A stretch of 64,000 nt of DNA from Phycisphaerae bacterium RAS1 (GTDB taxonomy: Bacteria; Planctomycetota; Phycisphaerae; UBA1845; Fen-1342), in the NCBI GenBank assembly GCA_007859745.1, contig SMLU01000002.1:612942-676941 (forward strand), read 5' to 3'. Position 1 is the first letter of the stretch. Every line of letters begins with the position of its first letter. Positions 34,344 through 42,455 of the stretch are shown here, one piece after another. A program made the translations under genes and the position numbers. Below the pieces are notes generated by a model. It did not search any database. It was given only the letters and a program-made list of their open reading frames with translations, and was not told the origin of the DNA.

Positions 34344-36437
34344 ATGACTCTGGCAGGATTGCGAAAGCTGATTCCCACACTGGCGATTGGCGCGTGCGCG
34401 TTCAGCGCGACCGCCGACGACAAACCCGACAAAGCCGGCGCCAAGACCGCGGCCAAAGCCGGCGAACCCGCCGTCAAGACCGACGCGAAAGCCGGCGACC
34501 TGATCCCGCGCGCGGTCATCTTCGGAAACCCCGACCGCGCCCAGCCGCAGGTCAGCCGCGACGGGAAGCAGCTCAGCTTCCTTTCAGCGGTGAACGGCGT
34601 GCTGAACGTCTGGGTCGGCCCGGTCAATCAGCCCGACGCCGCCAAGCCCGTCACCAGCGACACCAAGCGCGGCATCCGGCAGTACATGTGGGCCTATGAC
34701 AATCAGCACATCATCTACCTCCAGGATACGGGCGGCGACGAAAACTGGCGGGTCTACGGGGTCAACGTCGCCAAGGGCGAAACGCGCGACCTGACTCCCT
34801 TTGAGAAGGTCGCGGCCCGTATCGAGGGCGTCAGCGAGAAGTTCCCCGGTGAGATTCTGATCGGCCTGAACAAGGACAATCCGCAGCTTCACGACCTGTA
34901 TCGCGTCAATCTCGCCACCGGCGAGATGAAGCAGGTCATCAAGAACACCGGCTTCATCGGCTACGAAGTCGACGCCGACTGGCGCGTCCGTTTCGCCACG
35001 CGCTTCTCACCCGACGGTGGAATGGAAATCTTCAAGCCCGGCGAAAAGGAGGGTGACTGGGTCTCCAGCGAAAAAATCCCGGCTGAAGACACGCTCACCA
35101 CGCGCATCGAGACGTTCGACACCACCGGTGAAAATTACTACGCGACCGACAGCCGCGGACGGAACACGGCCGGGTTGTTCATCGTCAACGCCAAGTCCGG
35201 CGAGAAGAAGCTGCTCGCCGAGGACGCCCGTTCCGATGCCGGGGCGGCGGTCCAGCATCCGTCAACCAGGGTCGTGCAGGCCGTGTCGTTCAACTACGAC
35301 CGCGAGCGCTGGCAGATTCTGGACAAGTCGATCGAGCCGGATTTCGCCTACCTCAAGACCGCCTGCGACGGCGACTTCGGCATCGGCAGCCGCAGCCTCG
35401 ACGACAAGACCTGGATCGTCACGTACAAACTCGACAACGGCCCGGTCAAGTACTTCCGCTATGACCGCGACGCGAGAAAGGCGACCTATCTCTTCAGCAA
35501 CTTCAAGGCGCTCGAAGGTCAGAAACTCGCCCGCATGCACCCGGTCGTCATCAAGTCGCGCGACGGAATGGACCTCGTCAGCTACTTGACGCTGCCGCCC
35601 TCGGCCGACGCCGAACAGAAGGGCCGCCCCAGCCAGCCCGTGCCGATGGTGCTCTTCGTCCACGGCGGTCCCTGGGGCCGTGACGAGTGGGGCTACAACC
35701 CCTACCACCAGTGGCTCTCGAACCGTGGCTATGCCGTTCTGAGCGTGAACTTCCGCGCCTCGACCGGCCTGGGCAAAAACTTCGCCAACGCCGGCGACTT
35801 CCAGTGGGGCCGCAAGATGCACGACGACCTGCTCGACGCCGTCGAGTGGGCCAAGAAAGAGAAGATCGCCGACCCGGCCCGCGTGGCGATCATGGGCGGC
35901 TCCTACGGCGGCTACGCGACGCTCTGGGGCGTCACGAACACGCCGGACGTTTTCGCCTGCGGCGTGGACATCGTCGGCCCGTCCAACCTGCTGACGCTGC
36001 TGAATTCGATTCCGCCTTATTGGGCCCCGATGCTGGAGATGTTTGCCAAGCGCGTCGGCGATCCGCGGACGGAGCAGGGCAAGGCGCTGCTGAACGAGCG
36101 CAGCCCGCTGACCTACGTGGATCAGATCAAGAAGCCGCTCTTGATCGGCCAAGGCGCCAACGATCCGCGCGTCAAGCAGACCGAGGCGGACCAGATCGTC
36201 TCGGCCATGCAGGCTAAGAAGATCCCGGTGACGTACGTGCTCTATCCGGACGAGGGCCACGGCTTCGCCCGCCCGGAAAACCGCATGTCATTCAACGCCG
36301 TGACCGAGGCGTTTCTGGCCAGGCACCTGGGCGGCCGGTTCGAGCCGATCGGCGCGGACTTCAAGGGCAGCTCGATCAAGGTTCCGGCCGGCGCCGACGG
36401 CGTGCAGGGGCTGGCGGAGGCGCTGCGGACGGAGTAG
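34344..36437 (+). CDS. Prolyl oligopeptidase family (S9) peptidase, exported
   Basis: 697 aa serine peptidase acting on short peptides outside the cytoplasm. Signal-like N-terminus ('LIPTLAIGACAFSATA'), a Lys/Ala-rich linker, an N-terminal beta-propeller (~50-390, repeated 'NPDRAQPQVSRDGKQLSF'-type blades), and an alpha/beta-hydrolase domain with catalytic Ser520 in 'IMGGSYGGYATLWG', Asp607 in 'IGQGANDPRVKQ' and His639 in 'DEGHGFARPEN'. The ATG follows AAGGAGA at 7 nt. The gene is preceded by the foldback element, ~180 bp upstream; an open frame through that element is not part of the protein. Confidence 0.93.
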   Translation: MTLAGLRKLIPTLAIGACAFSATADDKPDKAGAKTAAKAGEPAVKTDAKAGDLIPRAVIFGNPDRAQPQVSRDGKQLSFLSAVNGVLNVWVGPVNQPDAAKPVTSDTKRGIRQYMWAYDNQHIIYLQDTGGDENWRVYGVNVAKGETRDLTPFEKVAARIEGVSEKFPGEILIGLNKDNPQLHDLYRVNLATGEMKQVIKNTGFIGYEVDADWRVRFATRFSPDGGMEIFKPGEKEGDWVSSEKIPAEDTLTTRIETFDTTGENYYATDSRGRNTAGLFIVNAKSGEKKLLAEDARSDAGAAVQHPSTRVVQAVSFNYDRERWQILDKSIEPDFAYLKTACDGDFGIGSRSLDDKTWIVTYKLDNGPVKYFRYDRDARKATYLFSNFKALEGQKLARMHPVVIKSRDGMDLVSYLTLPPSADAEQKGRPSQPVPMVLFVHGGPWGRDEWGYNPYHQWLSNRGYAVLSVNFRASTGLGKNFANAGDFQWGRKMHDDLLDAVEWAKKEKIADPARVAIMGGSYGGYATLWGVTNTPDVFACGVDIVGPSNLLTLLNSIPPYWAPMLEMFAKRVGDPRTEQGKALLNERSPLTYVDQIKKPLLIGQGANDPRVKQTEADQIVSAMQAKKIPVTYVLYPDEGHGFARPENRMSFNAVTEAFLARHLGGRFEPIGADFKGSSIKVPAGADGVQGLAEALRTE

Positions 36438-37012
36438 CGGCGAATAGTGAATAGTGAATAGTGAGTAGTGAGTAGTGAGTAGTGAGTAGTGAGTCGCGAG
36501 TCGCGAGTCGCGAGTCGCGAATAGCGAATGAAGCGGGTGCCATGCCGACGGCCTTTGCGTCGGCATGGCCCTCTCGCTACAGGAAACTCGCCGACGGCAG
36601 CCGCGTCAGCACGTCCGGTCCCACCGCGTCAGCACGCCTGGTCCGCGCGTCAGCACGCCCGGTCCCCCCCGCGTCAGCATGCCCTCCCCGCGCCGGCTGG
36701 CGCTCGTCTGTCCGAACCCGCCGCGCCAAGCGGCGGGTTGACGTCCATGCCGTGCATGCCCGACCAGCACGCGGGCGCCATGCCGACGGCCATTGCCTCG
36801 GCATGCCCACGCAGGGCAGGCCAACGCCGGCGACCGAGCCGTGCACCCGGTATATCACGCTTGACATATCTCATAAATGTCATATACTGCAAGTGTGCCG
36901 TCCAAGTGACAGGTGAAACGTGGCAGGAGGCATGGCGGCACAGGAACGGGTCGTTTCACCTTGATCGCCAATCTCATCTTTCGGTCGCCCCGCCGGCGAC
37001 TAGGAGGTGTGC
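36438..37012. repeat. Repeat-rich intergenic region before the toxin-antitoxin pair
   Basis: In order: heptamer arrays GTGAATA/TAGTGAG/GTCGCGA (36440-36528), a palindrome of the GCCATGCCGACGGCC family (36540-36568), about four ~22-bp units with CGCGTCAGCACG (36601-36682), a single forward foldback core (36711-36740), another GCCATGCCGACGGCC palindrome (36778-36806), and then an abrupt AT-rich promoter (36851-36900). No gene seen before 37013. Confidence 0.8.
36861..36888 (+). promoter_or_regulatory. Promoter with overlapping operator for the toxin-antitoxin pair
   Basis: TTGACA (36861-36866), 16-nt spacer, TATACT (36883-36888): the best sigma-70-type promoter in the window. An inverted repeat TGACAT (36862-36867) / ATGTCA (36877-36882) fills the spacer and overlaps both boxes, as expected for an auto-repressor such as the downstream XRE protein. 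Confidence 0.7.
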
Positions 37013-37324
37013 ATGCGCGTCAAGGTGAAACTCGGGCCGCGTGCGGCCGAGACTCTCGCGGGCTTCAGCGACGCAGACGCGACGGACTTCTATGTACAGC
37101 TCTCGCGCGTCCGCGAGGCGCCTCTCAAGTACTCGCGGCTCTGGGTCGATGCAGGATATGCCGCCGACCTGCGCTGGTTCGAGTTCGGAACGGGCGTCAC
37201 GAAACTCGCGATCTTCAGGTATGACGCCCTTGCAGGCGTCATGAGCGTGGTCCGATGCAAGCTCGCAAAACCAAGACGAACGCGAAGAGCAGGCGATCCA
37301 CCTACAACCGAACGCGGCGCCTGA
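37013..37324 (+). CDS. Putative toxin of a type II toxin-antitoxin pair
   Basis: 103 aa, first gene of a two-gene unit. AGGAGG lies 5 nt before the ATG. The core 'LRWFEFGTGVTKLAIFRYDA' with N-terminal 'RVKVKLGPRAAETLAGFSDA' has the strand order and basic character of RelE/HigB-like small toxins, but no catalytic motif is decisive. The last ~23 codons overlap the start of the HTH gene by 70 nt. Assignment rests on size, order, overlap and the operator; could also be an unrelated small protein. Confidence 0.55.
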   Translation: MRVKVKLGPRAAETLAGFSDADATDFYVQLSRVREAPLKYSRLWVDAGYAADLRWFEFGTGVTKLAIFRYDALAGVMSVVRCKLAKPRRTRRAGDPPTTERGA

Positions 37325-37686
37325 ATCAGCCGGCCCCCCGTGGCGTGCATTACATCATGAAGGACGACTCGGCCACCCACGCCGTCCTGCCGATCGTCGA
37401 ATATGAGCGATTGCTCGCCCGTGTCGAGGCGCAGGACATGATCCGCGAACTGAACGATCCGGCTACCGAGTGGATCGACGCCGACGACTTCGCGCTCCAG
37501 CTCGCCGCCTCGCGCATCACGAAGGCCCGTAAGAAGGCCGGCCTCACCCAAAAGCAGCTCGGCGACAAGCTCGGCCTGCCCCAATCCCAGATTTCGCGAA
37601 TCGAAAAGAACCCCGATCGGACGACGGTCCGCACGCTCAAGAAAATCGCCGCCGCCCTCGGCGTCAACGTCAGCGCTCTCGTGTAA
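37255..37686 (+). CDS. XRE-family antitoxin/repressor with Phd-like N-terminal segment
   Basis: 143 aa. C-terminal helix-turn-helix (~80-143): 'RKKAGLTQKQLGDKLGLPQS' and 'ISRIEKNPDRTTVRTLKKIA', a canonical XRE/Cro fold. The N-terminal part 'VHYIMKDDSATHAVLPIVEY' + 'ERLLARVE' resembles the strand-turn-helix opening of Phd/YefM antitoxins, supporting the start at 37255 rather than an ATG at 37357. Likely binds the toxin and represses the promoter at 36861. Overlap with the toxin gene suggests coupled translation. Confidence 0.75.
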   Translation: MQARKTKTNAKSRRSTYNRTRRLNQPAPRGVHYIMKDDSATHAVLPIVEYERLLARVEAQDMIRELNDPATEWIDADDFALQLAASRITKARKKAGLTQKQLGDKLGLPQSQISRIEKNPDRTTVRTLKKIAAALGVNVSALV

Positions 37687-37826
37687 CTGAACCCGCGGCA
37701 CTGGTCGGTTTTGGGTGCCATGCCGACGGCCTTTGCCTCGGCATGCCCCCCGTGTCAACATGTCTCCCCGCGGGCGCACCATAGACAATCGCACCGATCA
37801 GCGACAGACTGACAGCCGGAATACCC

Positions 37827-38579
37827 ATGAGTTCGCAGCCGCGCGCCATCGTCCTCCTCTCCGGCGGCTTGGACAGCGCTACCGCCCTGGCCCTCGCCCG
37901 CGCCGACGGCTTCGACCCGCTCGCGCTGTCCTTCCGCTACGGCCAGCGGCACGCGATCGAAATCGACGCCGCCCGCCGCCTCGCCGCCGCCGCGAGCGTG
38001 CGCGAGCACAAGATTGTCGACATCGACCTGCGCACCTTCGGCGGCTCGGCCCTGACCGACGACATCCCGGTGCCGAAGGACGGGGCGCAGGGCGCGGGGC
38101 GCAGGGCGCGCGACGCTGATGAACCTCGCGCGCCAGGCGCCCGGCGCCCGGCGCCCATCCCCATCACCTACGTTCCCGCCCGCAACACCATCTTCCTCAG
38201 CTTCGCTCTCGCCCTCGCCGAGGTGCGCGGCGCCCGCGATATCTACATCGGCGTCAACGCGGTCGACTACAGCGGATATCCCGACTGCCGCCCCGAGTAC
38301 GTGCAGGCCTTCGAGAAGATGGCCAACCTCGCCACCCGCGCCGCCGTCACCGGTCAGCGCCTGACGATCCACACCCCGCTGATCAACCTCACGAAAGCGC
38401 AGATCATCACCCGCGGCCTCGAACTCGGCGTCGATTACAGCCTGACTCGAAGCTGCTATGATCCCGATCCGCGCGGCGCCGCCTGCGGCCGCTGCGAGAG
38501 CTGCACGTTACGCTTGGCGGCCTTCGCCGCCCTCCGCCGCCCCGACCCCGCGCCCTACGCTCCCACCACACCTTCCTGA
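37827..38579 (+). CDS. queC: 7-cyano-7-deazaguanine synthase with repeat-encoded insert
   Basis: Converts 7-carboxy-7-deazaguanine to preQ0 with ATP and ammonia, in queuosine tRNA-modification synthesis. 250 aa. PP-loop '[19 protein letters not shown]', '[18 protein letters not shown]', '[20 protein letters not shown]', '[17 protein letters not shown]' and the zinc site C-x(7-8)-C-x2-C-x2-C ('[18 protein letters not shown]') are all present. Between 'VPKDG' and '[11 protein letters not shown]' (~residues 86-111) there is a ~25-residue insert rich in Gly/Arg/Ala/Pro, encoded by an inverted array of GGGCGCA heptamers (38082-38156). queD/queE/queF are not nearby. Confidence 0.92.
   Translation: MSSQPRAIVLLSGGLDSATALALARADGFDPLALSFRYGQRHAIEIDAARRLAAAASVREHKIVDIDLRTFGGSALTDDIPVPKDGAQGAGRRARDADEPRAPGARRPAPIPITYVPARNTIFLSFALALAEVRGARDIYIGVNAVDYSGYPDCRPEYVQAFEKMANLATRAAVTGQRLTIHTPLINLTKAQIITRGLELGVDYSLTRSCYDPDPRGAACGRCESCTLRLAAFAALRRPDPAPYAPTTPS
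38082..38156. repeat. Inverted GGGCGCA-heptamer array inside queC
   Basis: Four tandem heptamers (GGGCGCA/GGGCGCG, ~38082-38111) face tandem GCGCCCG units (~38128-38156), forming a GC-rich hairpin read in frame by queC. Confidence 0.85.
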
Positions 38580-38650
38580 CGCCAAGAGGAGTGCGGGCCA
38601 CCGGCCCGCTGCCTTTGCCGCGTCGCGCGCCGGACACTAGAATCGCCCGC

Positions 38651-39400
38651 ATGGCAGGTCATTCTCACTGGGCCCGCATCAAACGCTCCAAGGCCGTTGT
38701 TGACGCCCGCCGCGGCAAGCACTGGAGCAAGCTCGCCCGCGCCGTCATTCTCGCCGCCCGCAACGGCCCCGACCCCGACGCCAATCTCGCCCTGCGATAC
38801 GCCATCGACGCCGCCAAAGACGCCAACATGCCGCGCGATACCATCGAGCGGGCCATCAAAAAAGGCAGCGGCGAGCTCGGCGGCCAGTCAATCGAAGAGC
38901 TGATCTACGAAGGCTACGGCCCCGCCGGCGCCGCCGTCATGTGCCGCATCCTCACCGACAACCGCAACCGAACGTCAGGCGAAATCAAGAACATCTTCGA
39001 GAACCGCGGCGGCAACCTGGGCGCCACCAACTGCGTCGCGTGGATGTTCACCAAGCGCGGCGTATTCATCATCGCAAAGTCGCAGGCCGACGAGGAGAAA
39101 CTGACGAACTTCGCGCTCGAAGTCGGCGCGGACGACGTCAAACCCGCCGGAGACGAGGCGTTCGAGCTGACCTGCGACCCGACCGTCTTCGCGGCTGTCC
39201 GCAAGGCGCTGGACGACGCCGGCATCAAGCCCGACAGCGCCGAGATCACCATGGTGTCGTCGACCACCGTGACGCTCACAGGCGACCAGGCCGCGACCAT
39301 GATGCGCCTGGTCGACGCGCTCGAGGATCACGACGACGTGCAGAATGTCTACAGCAATTTTGAAATCCCCGACGATGAAATGCAGCGGCTTTCAGGCTGA
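38651..39400 (+). CDS. yebC: YebC/PmpR family translation/transcription regulator
   Basis: 249 aa, full-length YebC family. 'MAGHSHWARIKRSKAVVDAR' with the conserved N-terminal 'GHSxW', 'AKDANMPRDTIERAIKKGSG', 'LIYEGYGPAGAAVMCRILTD', 'NRTSGEIKNIFENRGGNLG', and the C-terminal ferredoxin-like domains. Members act in relief of ribosome stalling or as DNA-binding regulators. Start ATG at 38651 fits the family; the open frame upstream is not conserved. Confidence 0.94.
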   Translation: MAGHSHWARIKRSKAVVDARRGKHWSKLARAVILAARNGPDPDANLALRYAIDAAKDANMPRDTIERAIKKGSGELGGQSIEELIYEGYGPAGAAVMCRILTDNRNRTSGEIKNIFENRGGNLGATNCVAWMFTKRGVFIIAKSQADEEKLTNFALEVGADDVKPAGDEAFELTCDPTVFAAVRKALDDAGIKPDSAEITMVSSTTVTLTGDQAATMMRLVDALEDHDDVQNVYSNFEIPDDEMQRLSG

Positions 39401-39467
39401 TTCGATCAAGAAGCGTACAAGCGGGGGATCGGCCTCCGGCCGGTCCGGGTCCGCACGGAGACCGACC

Positions 39468-40025
39468 ATGCTGGCATCTCGCCGCCCGGCTGCCGCCATC
39501 GCCCTCGGCCTTTTCCTCCTGCCCCTCAGCGGCTGCTTCACCGTCATCAAGCAGGCCTACTTCGAAGCCCGCGGCGCACAGGGCAAGGTCGTCGTCGTCA
39601 CGGACACCGCCTCGACCGAGCTCGACCGCTGCGGCTCGATCGAGTTCGAGCCTTCCACCAGCGACGTCGGCTCCAAACTCTGCCCGCCCAAGCTCCTGAC
39701 CGACTACGACCTGGCGATAGCCGACCTGAAGCAGAAGCAGCTTCCCGCCCGCTTCGGCGGCGGCGCCCCCGCCGCCCGAGTAACTTCGCAGATTTACTAC
39801 TTCCAGGAAAAAGGCTTCTTCGGCCAGGCCATGTGCATCGCCCGTTTGAAATTCTCCGGCGCCGCCGGCCAGATCCTCGACGTGATGATCATCAGCGAAA
39901 GCAAAGCCTATCGCGCCGGCGGCGAGAAAGACCTCGCCAACGCCTGCGCCAAAGCCCTCGGCAAGTTCCTCCTCGGCGAGAAGTACAAAGAAGAGGACGA
40001 AAAACACTCCGATTCAAACGACTAG
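39468..40025 (+). CDS. Lipoprotein of unknown function
   Basis: 185 aa with lipobox 'LPLSGC' at ~20. 'GCFTVIKQAYFEARGAQGKV' and 'SQIYYFQEKGFFGQAMCIAR' suggest a small alpha/beta periplasmic domain; the tail is Lys/Glu/Asp-rich. Similar lipoproteins occur in related genomes as far as I can tell only by general character, so no family is claimed. CGGAG lies 7 nt before the ATG. The upstream 45 bp contain one arm of the GGGGGACCGGCC repeat family. Confidence 0.65.
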   Translation: MLASRRPAAAIALGLFLLPLSGCFTVIKQAYFEARGAQGKVVVVTDTASTELDRCGSIEFEPSTSDVGSKLCPPKLLTDYDLAIADLKQKQLPARFGGGAPAARVTSQIYYFQEKGFFGQAMCIARLKFSGAAGQILDVMIISESKAYRAGGEKDLANACAKALGKFLLGEKYKEEDEKHSDSND

Positions 40026-40227
40026 CCACCTGTTAGCCAATACCGCCCGAATCATCTGAAATTTCAGACATTACTGAATACACAGAACGTCACACCATCC
40101 AACCCCTTCTCAATCCATAACTATATAATTGACAACGTGTTACAACATACATGCCGGTTTATAATTGCAAACTGATATCACAGCGATCATACTATACAAG
40201 GTTCGATAACCCTGGAAGGAGATGGCC
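40026..40227 (+). promoter_or_regulatory. AT-rich regulatory region upstream of the SPFH gene
   Basis: Strikingly AT-rich compared with its surroundings. Contains a perfect 14-bp palindrome TCTGAAATTTCAGA (40055-40068), TTGACA (40129-40134), a consensus TATAAT (40160-40165) and further -10-like hexamers (TATACA 40193-40198). Which pair is used is unclear, but it clearly is a promoter region; the palindrome could be an operator or the end of the previous transcript. Confidence 0.65.
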
Positions 40228-41145
40228 ATGTCGGCGGAGATTCCGAGGAAGGTGATGAGCGGGTGGGGGATGCTGGTGGTGATGATCGCGGCGTCGATCG
40301 GGGATGTCGCCGGGCTGGTCAACCGAATCGCCGCGGCGGCAGCGGCCGTGGACACGGGCCGGGTCAGCACGGCGGAGGGGTGGATGCTGGCGTATCCGAT
40401 CATCGCGCTGGCGCTGGGCATCGGCGTGCTGATCACGCTGTGGGCCGGATTCTTCACGCTTCAGCCGAACCAGTCGGCCGTGCTGCTGCTGTTCGGGGCG
40501 TACAAGGGGACGGTTCGCAGCGCCGGCTTTCACTGGGCCAATCCGTTTTATCGCAAGAACCGCATCTCGCTGCGGACGCGAAATTTCAACACCGAAAAGC
40601 TGAAGGTGAACGATCAGCGCGGCAACCCGGTCGAGATCGGCGCGGTGGTCGTGTGGCGGGTCGAGAACACGGCGCAGGCGTGCTTCGACGTGGACGATTA
40701 CGTGCACTACGTCTCGATTCAGAGCGAGGCGGCGGTGCGCAACGTGGCGAGCCACTATCCGTACGACTCGAGCAGCGAGCACGAGCTGTCGCTGCGCGGG
40801 AGCATGGCGGAAGTATCCAAGGCGCTTCAGGCCGAGCTGCATGAACGCCTGAGCAAGGCGGGCGTGGTGGTCGAGGAAGCGCGGCTGAGCCACCTGGCGT
40901 ATGCGTCCGAGATCGCCGGCACGATGCTGCGGCGGCAACAGGCTGAGGCGATCGTGGCAGCGCGGACGCGGATCGTGGAAGGCGCGGTAGGCATGGTGGA
41001 GCTGGCGCTGGAACACCTGAAGCGCAACAACACCGTGCAACTCGACGAGGAGCGAAAAGCGGCCATGGTCAGCAACCTGCTGGTGGTGCTCTGCGGCGAA
41101 CAGGCGGCGCAGCCGGTGGTGAATACGGGGACGTTGTACACGTAG
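40228..41145 (+). CDS. SPFH/band-7 domain membrane protein
   Basis: 305 aa. Two hydrophobic segments (~10-30 and ~45-72: '[20 protein letters not shown]'), then an SPFH domain (~75-250: '[20 protein letters not shown]', '[20 protein letters not shown]', '[20 protein letters not shown]', '[20 protein letters not shown]') and a short helical tail. SPFH proteins oligomerise at membranes into ring or cage microdomains. Start 40228 has GGAG at 6 nt; the ATG at 40222 would touch the ribosome site. It is followed by the ribbon-helix-helix gene on the same strand, separated by heptamer repeats. Confidence 0.9.
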   Translation: MSAEIPRKVMSGWGMLVVMIAASIGDVAGLVNRIAAAAAAVDTGRVSTAEGWMLAYPIIALALGIGVLITLWAGFFTLQPNQSAVLLLFGAYKGTVRSAGFHWANPFYRKNRISLRTRNFNTEKLKVNDQRGNPVEIGAVVVWRVENTAQACFDVDDYVHYVSIQSEAAVRNVASHYPYDSSSEHELSLRGSMAEVSKALQAELHERLSKAGVVVEEARLSHLAYASEIAGTMLRRQQAEAIVAARTRIVEGAVGMVELALEHLKRNNTVQLDEERKAAMVSNLLVVLCGEQAAQPVVNTGTLYT

Positions 41146-41297
41146 TAGCGAATGGCGAGTAGCGAGTAGCGAGTGAAAGGCCGAAGGCCGAAGGCCAAAG
41201 GCTGAACGTCGGACACGGAGGTCCGACGCTACGGAAGAAAATCGGAACTGTGAACTCTGAACGTTGAACTCTGAAACTGAGAACTCTGAACTTCGCC
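41146..41297. repeat. Three kinds of heptamer-type tandem repeats
   Basis: TAGCGAG units (41152-41173), GGCCGAA units (41175-41201), and GAACTCTGAAC-type units (41248-41295) that run to within 3 nt of the next start codon. Confidence 0.75.
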
Positions 41298-41846
41298 ATG
41301 GCTGATCTTCGGAAATCGGTGTTGCTGCGGATACCGGCGGACTTGTGGGAGAGTCTGAGCCGGTGGGCGCGGGATGATCTGCGGAGCATCAATGCGCAGA
41401 TTGAGTGGGCGCTGCGCGAGGCGGTGCGGCGGCACCGCGGCGAGCAGGTTGCCCCGCCGGCCGAGGATGCGCGCGTGCGGCGGTCGCCGGGAAGCGGTGA
41501 GCCGCGCGAGGGCGGGACGAAGAGCGGCGAAGGCGGCGCGGACGGCGCGAAAGGACCGGGGACGAAAGGACCCGGCGCGATAGAACCGGGGGCGAAAGGA
41601 CCGGCGGCGGATGATGACGCGCCCCGGGGAGAGTCGGGCGGCGGTGGCGGCGGCGGCTCGGCTCCGGGCGGCGCGGATGAAGGCGGTGGGAAAGAGCGGC
41701 CGTGGAAGCAGCTTCCGGGGATGGATAAGGATGGCTATCCAGTAAATCCTGGGTGGGTGATTGAGTGGGAACAGCCGCCGCCGGAGCCGGACAAGGGGGA
41801 GCAGCGGGACGAGAAGAGGCGGCGGGGGACGTTTGATGATTGGTGA
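41298..41846 (+). CDS. Arc-like ribbon-helix-helix protein with long disordered linker
   Basis: 182 aa. Residues 1-50 'RKSVLLRIPADLWESLSRWA' + 'RDDLRSINAQIEWALREAVR' form an Arc/MetJ-type DNA-binding fold. Residues ~55-135 are Gly/Pro/Lys/Ala-rich with 5-residue repeats (KGPGT KGPGA IEPGA KGPAA, from 15-bp DNA repeats) and a run of glycines. The conserved-looking C-terminus ends 'GYPVNPGWVIEWEQPPPEPD' and 'RRGTFDDW'. Lies directly after the SPFH gene. No ribosome site is visible because the repeats reach the start codon. Possibly the regulator or membrane-tethered partner of the SPFH protein. Confidence 0.75.
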   Translation: MADLRKSVLLRIPADLWESLSRWARDDLRSINAQIEWALREAVRRHRGEQVAPPAEDARVRRSPGSGEPREGGTKSGEGGADGAKGPGTKGPGAIEPGAKGPAADDDAPRGESGGGGGGGSAPGGADEGGGKERPWKQLPGMDKDGYPVNPGWVIEWEQPPPEPDKGEQRDEKRRRGTFDDW

Positions 41847-42455
41847 GGAGGTGAATGGCGGGGGCGGGGTGCGAGCTGCGAGAAGGGATTCTCGCAGCGG
41901 GATGGTCCCGTGTGGCACTGGTTTCCAACCGGTGAGTGTTTGCACGGGTTTCCAACCGGTGCGTCGCCGTACAAGCAACGCGGGCGTCCGAGAGTCCATG
42001 TAGAGTGGGCCGTGGCCACCCTCGTGTGCGCTCGGCGGCGGGCGCTCCACGTGGGTTCCGCGGCGGCCCGTTTCGCGGCCTCGCCGCTGCACCCGTGGCT
42101 ACAGCCCGTCGCCCGCCGGGGGCGAAGTGAAATCGGCGAGTGCAGGGGCCGCTCGGGTGCCACTGCTCTGCGAGCAGTGTATTGAGCCGTCGACGACGCG
42201 TTCAACCGTCGGCGTGGTCCATCGCCGGCGTCCAAGTCGCCACGACGGCGAAACGTCGCCGCCCGCCTAAGACACTGCTCGCAGAGCAGTGGCACACGCG
42301 TCGTTTCTCACTCCCGACGTTCTCTCCCGACTGTGCCACCCGCCCACCCCGCCGGATGAGCCGGGGAGGGCAACGGACGGGTCAGGGGGACAGGGGATTG
42401 CCGTCCACCGTGAGTTCGGTTATGCCAACGAACGCACGGCGAAAGGAAACCGAAC
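41847..42455. repeat. Gene-free stretch with several palindrome families
   Basis: Holds two GTTTCCAACCGGTG units (41921-41936, 41948-41964; the family recurs at 44562-44582), a 'GTGGGCCGTGGCCACC' palindrome (42006-42024), and a long inverted pair 'GTGCCACTGCTCTGCGAGCA' (42157-42181) with its complement (42270-42296), ~90 bp apart. No gene supported. Confidence 0.7.

Noticed and set aside
36440-36690. CRISPR or integron attC array
   Set aside because: Periods of 7 and ~22 bp without unique spacers; no integrase.
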